Assembly (NCBI GenBank): GCA_012510325.1
Contig: JAAZIG010000054.1
Span: forward strand, 1-9,339
DNA length: 9,339 bases
Reading direction: 5' to 3'
Source: Bacillota bacterium
GTDB taxonomy: Bacteria > Bacillota > Dethiobacteria > DTU022
The position numbers and the translations under genes were made by a program. The notes below the pieces were generated by a model, which did not search any database, was not told the origin of the DNA, and was given only the letters and a program-made list of their open reading frames with translations. Positions 5,979 to 9,339 of this stretch are shown here, piece by piece; within the stretch, counting starts at the first letter, position 1, and each line of letters opens with the position of its first letter.

Positions 5979-8705
5979 CTATCTGGTCAGGGAGGCCAGC
6001 TCGTTCAAGACCTCTTCCAGCTCCCCGATAGCCTTGCCGTAGCCGGCCCAGTCGCCTTCACGCTGCCGCTGCTGAGCCTGGTCGAACAGCTGCCGGGCCT
6101 GCTGGATCAGGGAGGCAACATCGGGAGCGGCATCCGGATCCGGCGCCGCAGGCGCACCCGGCTCAGCCGGTTTCTCTTCCGTCCCGCTCTCGGGCGGCGG
6201 TTTATCCGGCTCGCCGAAGATGCGCACCAGGGCCCGCTCCAGCGTCTCTTCCATGACCACCGTCTCCTGGAAAAGCACGATGACGCGGGCCAGCTCCGGC
6301 AGCCCGCCCCGCTCCGCTTCCAGGAAAATGGGCTCCACATAGAGCAGGGAGTCGCCGATGGGCAGCACCAGCAGATTGCCGCGAATAACATGAGAGCCCG
6401 CCTGGCTCCAGAGGGTGAATTCCGTCGAGATAGCGGTGCTCTGATCGATCCGGTTCTCCACCTGCTTCGGTCCCATGACCACTCTTTCCTTGGGGAAAAG
6501 GAACAGCTCCACCGCTCCATAATTGGGCTGGTCGCAGCGGGCCACCATCCAGGCGATCATATTGTTCCGGTTGCTCGGGGTGAACGGCAGAATCAAAACA
6601 AATTCCGGTTCTTCGTAACCGGGCAGCTGCAAAATGGTGTAGTACGGCTCCATCTGCTGCTCCTCCCCGAAATATTCCTCCTGGGGCATGTTCCAAAGAT
6701 CCTCCCGGGCGTAGAAGGTGTTCGCATCGGTCACATGATAGAGCGTGATCATGCGGGACTGAATATCGAACAGGTCGACGGGGTAGCGCAGATGGTCGCG
6801 CAGGCCTGCGGGCATCTCTTCCCCCGGAGTGAATAGTCCGGGGAAGATGCGGTTGTAGTTTTGGGCCAGGGGATCGGCGCTGTCGATGAGGTAGAAGGTG
6901 ACACTGCCATTGTAGGCGTCGACGACTACCTTGACCGAATTGCGAATATAGTTGTCCTCGCCGTGCGGTGCGGCGTAGGGATAGCGATCGGTAACCGTGT
7001 AGGCATCCAGGATCCAGAAAAGGCGCCCGTCGTCAATGACGATGTAGGGGTTGTCATCGTAGCGCAGAAAGGGAGCAATCTTGCGGACCCGGGTTTGGAT
7101 ATCGCGATCGAAGAGAATGCGGCTGTCTTTGTTCAGCTCTCCGGAAACAAGGATCCGGTACTCCCCAAACTTCAGGGCAAGGAGGAGCCGCCGCCACAGT
7201 GAACGCAGGGGGATCCCCCCGCTGCCCTCGTAAACGGTGAAGGTGTTTTCATCCCCGGCGGTGGAATAGTGAAATTCCCTGGTGTTGGAGTTGACGATGA
7301 CATAATCTTTCGTCAGCTCACCGAAATAGATGGACGGATTCTCCAAAGGGATAGCCCCCGCCGCCGGAATATCGCCCAGAAAATAACGGGGCAGCCCCTC
7401 GGCCGTCACCTCGTTGACCGGACTGGCGGTGGCGCCGTAGCCGTGGGTGTACTGTAGATGCAGATTGACCCAGGTTTGCGCCTGCTCGGCCAGAGCGCCC
7501 TTGTCCAGTTCGCGGGCGGAGAGCATCACCTGGCGGTAATCCCCGTCGACGGTGTAGCGATCGATGTCGACATCATAAAAGCGGTAGTACGGACGGATCG
7601 CCTGCTGCTCGTTGAAAGTGGTTTTGAGGGGGCGGTAGTCCCACAGGCGCACATTGTTGATCGTCCCCGGGTTTTCCTGAAGCTCTTTCCAGGTCAGCTT
7701 CTCCCCGGCGGGATATTGCCGGGTGGTGAACTGATCGAGGCCGTAGGCTTGCCGGGTGAAGGCGATATCGTGGGCCAGATACTCTTTCTCATAGTTGAAC
7801 TCGCTTGGTTCGACAAAGAAGCTCTGAATCGCCGCCGGGTAAGCCCAACCGCCCAGCACAGAGACAGCGCTGAGAAGGAGAATCCCGTAGAAAGGCACTC
7901 TGATACGGCGCAGAAATAAATTGGCCAGGCAGAGAAGGGCGAGGAGGGCGGCCAGAATCATCAGTACCTGCAGAACAGGATAGTTGGCGTGAATATCGGT
8001 GTAGCCCGCTCCGAAGACCACCCCCCGCCTGGAAAGGAGCAGTTCATACTGTTGGAGACGGTAATCCCATGCTTTCAAGGCCAGAACAGCGGCCAACAGG
8101 ACGTTGAGGTGGCCGAGATCGCGCCCGGCGGGGGGGATCCAGTGGTGCCCGGCGATGGGCAGATTCAGGATCACATAGATTGTTCCCACCAGTAGCAGGC
8201 TCAAAACGGTGGCGCTCATCAAAAATCCGTAAATAAAGCGGTACAGGGGAAGGGCAAACACGTAAAAGGCAATGTCCTGACCGAAGATGGGATCGGCGCT
8301 GTTAAACGGTGCGCTATGGATAAAGCGCAGCAAGTTCATCCAGTGTCCCGAAGCGTAACCGGAAAAAAGCAGCGAGAGAATAGCGGCCAGAATCAGAAAG
8401 AAAATGTTCAGCCGCCGCGCGGTGAACAGGTGCAGATAACCGCCGGCCATGAGCTGCTCCCGCAGGCGCAGGTTGGGAAAGTTTAAAATGGAGCGGCGGG
8501 TAAAGTACAGGTTGACCAGAAGAAAGGCAACCAGGAGAAGCCAGGCGGCGAAGCGCAGCCCCCAGCGGGCGAGGTACTGCGTCCAGAAAACAGTTTCGAA
8601 TTGAAGTTCTTTAAACCAGAGCAGATCCAGGTAAAAAAGGATTCCCGTAAGGGCGAGGAGCACCGCAGCGACCCCCGCCGCGATAACCCAAAAGTTGCGG
8701 CGCAA
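5979..8705 (-). CDS. UPF0182 family large membrane protein
   Basis: This 908-residue protein is a UPF0182 (COG1615) member, a conserved bacterial family of unknown function and usually about 900-1000 residues, so it is full length. The N-terminal third has seven hydrophobic segments at roughly 7-29, 50-68, 99-117, 157-180, 198-214, 243-265 and 270-289, with Arg/Lys-rich loops. A large soluble region (about 300-830) follows, predicted outside the membrane, containing family blocks such as NNVRLWDYRPL and a YTHGYGATASPVNEV-type segment. A Pro/Ala/Glu-rich linker (about 835-860) leads to a C-terminal helical coil (about 862-905) rich in Gln and Glu. The start is TTG at 8705, with GGAGG 8 nt upstream and no better ATG. 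Its own promoter and terminator candidates suggest a single-gene unit. Function is unknown. Confidence 0.93.
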   Translation of the reverse strand: MRRNFWVIAAGVAAVLLALTGILFYLDLLWFKELQFETVFWTQYLARWGLRFAAWLLLVAFLLVNLYFTRRSILNFPNLRLREQLMAGGYLHLFTARRLNIFFLILAAILSLLFSGYASGHWMNLLRFIHSAPFNSADPIFGQDIAFYVFALPLYRFIYGFLMSATVLSLLLVGTIYVILNLPIAGHHWIPPAGRDLGHLNVLLAAVLALKAWDYRLQQYELLLSRRGVVFGAGYTDIHANYPVLQVLMILAALLALLCLANLFLRRIRVPFYGILLLSAVSVLGGWAYPAAIQSFFVEPSEFNYEKEYLAHDIAFTRQAYGLDQFTTRQYPAGEKLTWKELQENPGTINNVRLWDYRPLKTTFNEQQAIRPYYRFYDVDIDRYTVDGDYRQVMLSARELDKGALAEQAQTWVNLHLQYTHGYGATASPVNEVTAEGLPRYFLGDIPAAGAIPLENPSIYFGELTKDYVIVNSNTREFHYSTAGDENTFTVYEGSGGIPLRSLWRRLLLALKFGEYRILVSGELNKDSRILFDRDIQTRVRKIAPFLRYDDNPYIVIDDGRLFWILDAYTVTDRYPYAAPHGEDNYIRNSVKVVVDAYNGSVTFYLIDSADPLAQNYNRIFPGLFTPGEEMPAGLRDHLRYPVDLFDIQSRMITLYHVTDANTFYAREDLWNMPQEEYFGEEQQMEPYYTILQLPGYEEPEFVLILPFTPSNRNNMIAWMVARCDQPNYGAVELFLFPKERVVMGPKQVENRIDQSTAISTEFTLWSQAGSHVIRGNLLVLPIGDSLLYVEPIFLEAERGGLPELARVIVLFQETVVMEETLERALVRIFGEPDKPPPESGTEEKPAEPGAPAAPDPDAAPDVASLIQQARQLFDQAQQRQREGDWAGYGKAIGELEEVLNELASLTR

Positions 8706-8732
8706 GGCAATATCCTCCGATCGAAAAATGTG

Positions 8733-8746
8733 CCGGTATGAACCGG
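8733..8746 (-). other. Small hairpin in the UPF0182 leader
   Basis: CCGGT and ACCGG form a perfect 5-bp stem around TCAT (minus strand), followed after CACA by five T (8728-8724) and then the GGAGG ribosome binding site. It could be a weak attenuator, but the stem is short. Confidence 0.3.
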
Positions 8747-8753
8747 TGCTGCT

Positions 8754-8763
8754 TTGACGTCAA
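8754..8763. promoter_or_regulatory. Palindrome TTGACGTCAA at the predicted transcription start, possible operator
   Basis: This perfect 10-bp palindrome starts 3 nt downstream of the -10 box, so it would cover the +1 of the UPF0182 promoter. A repressor bound there could block initiation. The binding protein is unknown, and a 10-bp palindrome could occur by chance. Confidence 0.35.
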
Positions 8764-8766
8764 CCC

Positions 8767-8796
8767 ATTTTAACGCAAATAAATTACCCTTGTCAA
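8767..8796 (-). promoter_or_regulatory. Sigma-A type promoter of the UPF0182 gene
   Basis: On the minus strand a consensus -35 TTGACA (8796-8791) and a -10 TAAAAT (8772-8767) are separated by 18 nt of AT-rich sequence in an otherwise GC-rich region. The shifted -10 TTAAAA would give 17 nt. Transcription would start near 8760, about 55 nt before the TTG start. This is the best promoter in the window. Confidence 0.75.
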
Positions 8797-8864
8797 AAAT
8801 AATCCGGCTGCCGTTGCGGAAACCGCGGGAATATGGTTTTGTCCGCAGCATCCGGCCGCGTGCG

Positions 8865-8888
8865 CCAGGGCCGCCGGATAGGCCCTGG
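8865..8888. repeat. Perfect 8-bp inverted repeat
   Basis: CCAGGGCC (8865-8872) and GGCCCTGG (8881-8888) are exact complements around an 8-nt loop. No T-run follows on either strand. It is the inner hairpin of the larger nested inverted-repeat block. Confidence 0.65.
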
Positions 8889-8907
8889 ATAGAGCCGCAG
8901 TTTTGGC

Positions 8908-8948
8908 AAAAGAATATCCCGCAGCTTGTCGGAAAGCACAGCGGGATA
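8908..8948 (-). terminator. Candidate terminator hairpin behind the right-edge gene
   Basis: On the minus strand TATCCCGC (8948-8941) pairs with GCGGGATA (8922-8915); inside, GCTT pairs with AAGC around a 6-nt loop. The stem is followed by TTCTTTTG. A strong stem and T-rich tail fit an intrinsic terminator for the gene ending at 9029, about 80 nt upstream. The tail is interrupted, and the same arm can also pair elsewhere. Confidence 0.45.
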
Positions 8949-9028
8949 GTGTTGGCAACGGATCGCGCTCGGTAGGACCAGGCCCCTGCAGCCGCCGGTT
9001 CAAGCTATTCCAGGACCGGTGGAGCCGG

Positions 9029-9339
9029 TTAGTTGCCCAGGTAGTAGCTTCTTTCGATCTTCTCCCCCGCGGCATCGTCAAATTCGACCAGTACGCGCAG
9101 CTGCCTGAGAGTCTGATCGGACTCGGCGAGGGCGGCGCCCATGGTGACTTCGGCAATGCTGCGGCAATCGATCTCCGGGAAAAGGCTCTGCACAAGCCCC
9201 TCGGCATCGGTGACCGGGAAATAGAGGGTCTGACAGAGGACCCCGCCGAGTGTCACCGGCTCTCCGGCAAGGGCACCGGAGAAGGAGTCGCCGCTGCGCC
9301 GCAGCAGTTCCAGCGGAGTCGTCAAGAAACCGGATAAAC
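9029..9339 (-). CDS. Unrecognised protein, 3' part, truncated by the right window edge
   Basis: About 103 codons read leftward to a TAA. I do not recognise the protein. It is acidic and mixed in composition, without a membrane segment or obvious motif; the middle (LYFPVTDAEGLVQSLFPEID) and end (LRVLVEFDDAAGEKIERSYY) look like alternating strands and helices of a small globular domain. A TTG at 9325 could start a 98-residue product, but it has no ribosome binding site and the frame stays open to the edge (LSGF precedes it), so the true start is probably outside. The opposite-strand reading is rich in Arg, Gly and Gln and looks like a shadow. The gene is separated from UPF0182 by 323 bp and a terminator candidate. 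Confidence 0.6.
   Translation of the reverse strand, partial: LSGFLTTPLELLRRSGDSFSGALAGEPVTLGGVLCQTLYFPVTDAEGLVQSLFPEIDCRSIAEVTMGAALAESDQTLRQLRVLVEFDDAAGEKIERSYYLGN

Larger units (their letters stand above)
8706..9028. other. Intergenic region upstream of UPF0182 with nested inverted repeats
   Basis: This 323-bp stretch has no credible gene; readings in it are rich in Arg, Pro and Ala and lack plausible starts. It contains the UPF0182 promoter and leader (8706-8796), a block of nested inverted repeats (8811-8961), and a GC-rich part next to the upstream gene (8962-9028) with a small CCGGT/ACCGG repeat (8995-9019). It resembles no tRNA or other RNA family that I can recognise. Confidence 0.6.

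Noticed and set aside
7458..7919. Plus-strand frame of 153 codons inside UPF0182
   Set aside because: Antisense shadow of a conserved membrane-protein gene; no start signal.
8811..8961. 6S RNA, SRP RNA or a MITE-like element
   Set aside because: I could not trace family consensus sequences, and no target-site duplication flanks the 7-bp terminal repeats; kept only as an unclassified structured region.
8754..8975. Short plus-strand and minus-strand frames in the UPF0182 upstream region
   Set aside because: Biased composition, no ribosome binding sites, and overlap with the promoter and the inverted-repeat block.
1..9339. CRISPR arrays, insertion sequences, prophage genes, tRNA or rRNA
   Set aside because: No regularly spaced repeats, transposase or phage motifs, cloverleaf sequences or rRNA segments were seen on either strand.

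Overview
The window is GC-rich and gene-dense. It has strong AGGAGG-type ribosome binding sites, TTG as well as ATG starts, and short intergenic gaps. The gene mix (a LonB/LonC-like ATPase-protease, a UPF0182 membrane protein, LarE, an NAD-type malic enzyme and a family III CoA-transferase/racemase) suggests a GC-rich anaerobic Firmicute, for example a clostridial or Peptococcaceae-like lineage. That placement is inference; there is no rRNA or other marker gene to confirm it.

Left block (1-4374, minus strand): four genes read leftward and probably form one operon, in the order malic enzyme, CaiB/BaiF-family enzyme (alpha-methylacyl-CoA racemase-like), endonuclease III, then the N-terminal part of a Lon-like AAA ATPase that runs off the left edge. 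The first two are 2 nt apart and look translationally coupled; the later gaps are 36 and 38 nt, and I see no terminator between the genes.

Divergent spacer (4375-4703): it holds a good promoter candidate for larE on the plus strand. It also holds four hairpins, three of them separated by single nucleotides, which may be a structured leader of the malic-enzyme operon or another RNA/DNA element.

Middle (4704-5773): larE on the plus strand converges, with only 20 nt between stop codons, on a small 4-oxalocrotonate-tautomerase-like gene on the minus strand. The ribosome binding site of the small gene lies in a potential hairpin.

Right block (5928-9339, minus strand): a 908-residue UPF0182 membrane protein with an intrinsic terminator candidate behind it and a near-consensus sigma-A promoter in front. 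Upstream lies a 323-bp non-coding stretch with nested inverted repeats, then the 3' part of an unrecognised gene at the right edge.

The genes do not form one obvious pathway. Malic enzyme and the CoA enzyme point to central carbon and acyl-CoA metabolism; LarE makes the nickel-pincer cofactor used by LarA-type racemases; Nth and the Lon-like protein are housekeeping or stress functions. I found no CRISPR array, transposase, phage gene, tRNA or rRNA. I cannot point to a clearly new multigene system. The least explained features are the two structured non-coding regions, the UPF0182 protein and the tautomerase homologue with substituted catalytic positions.
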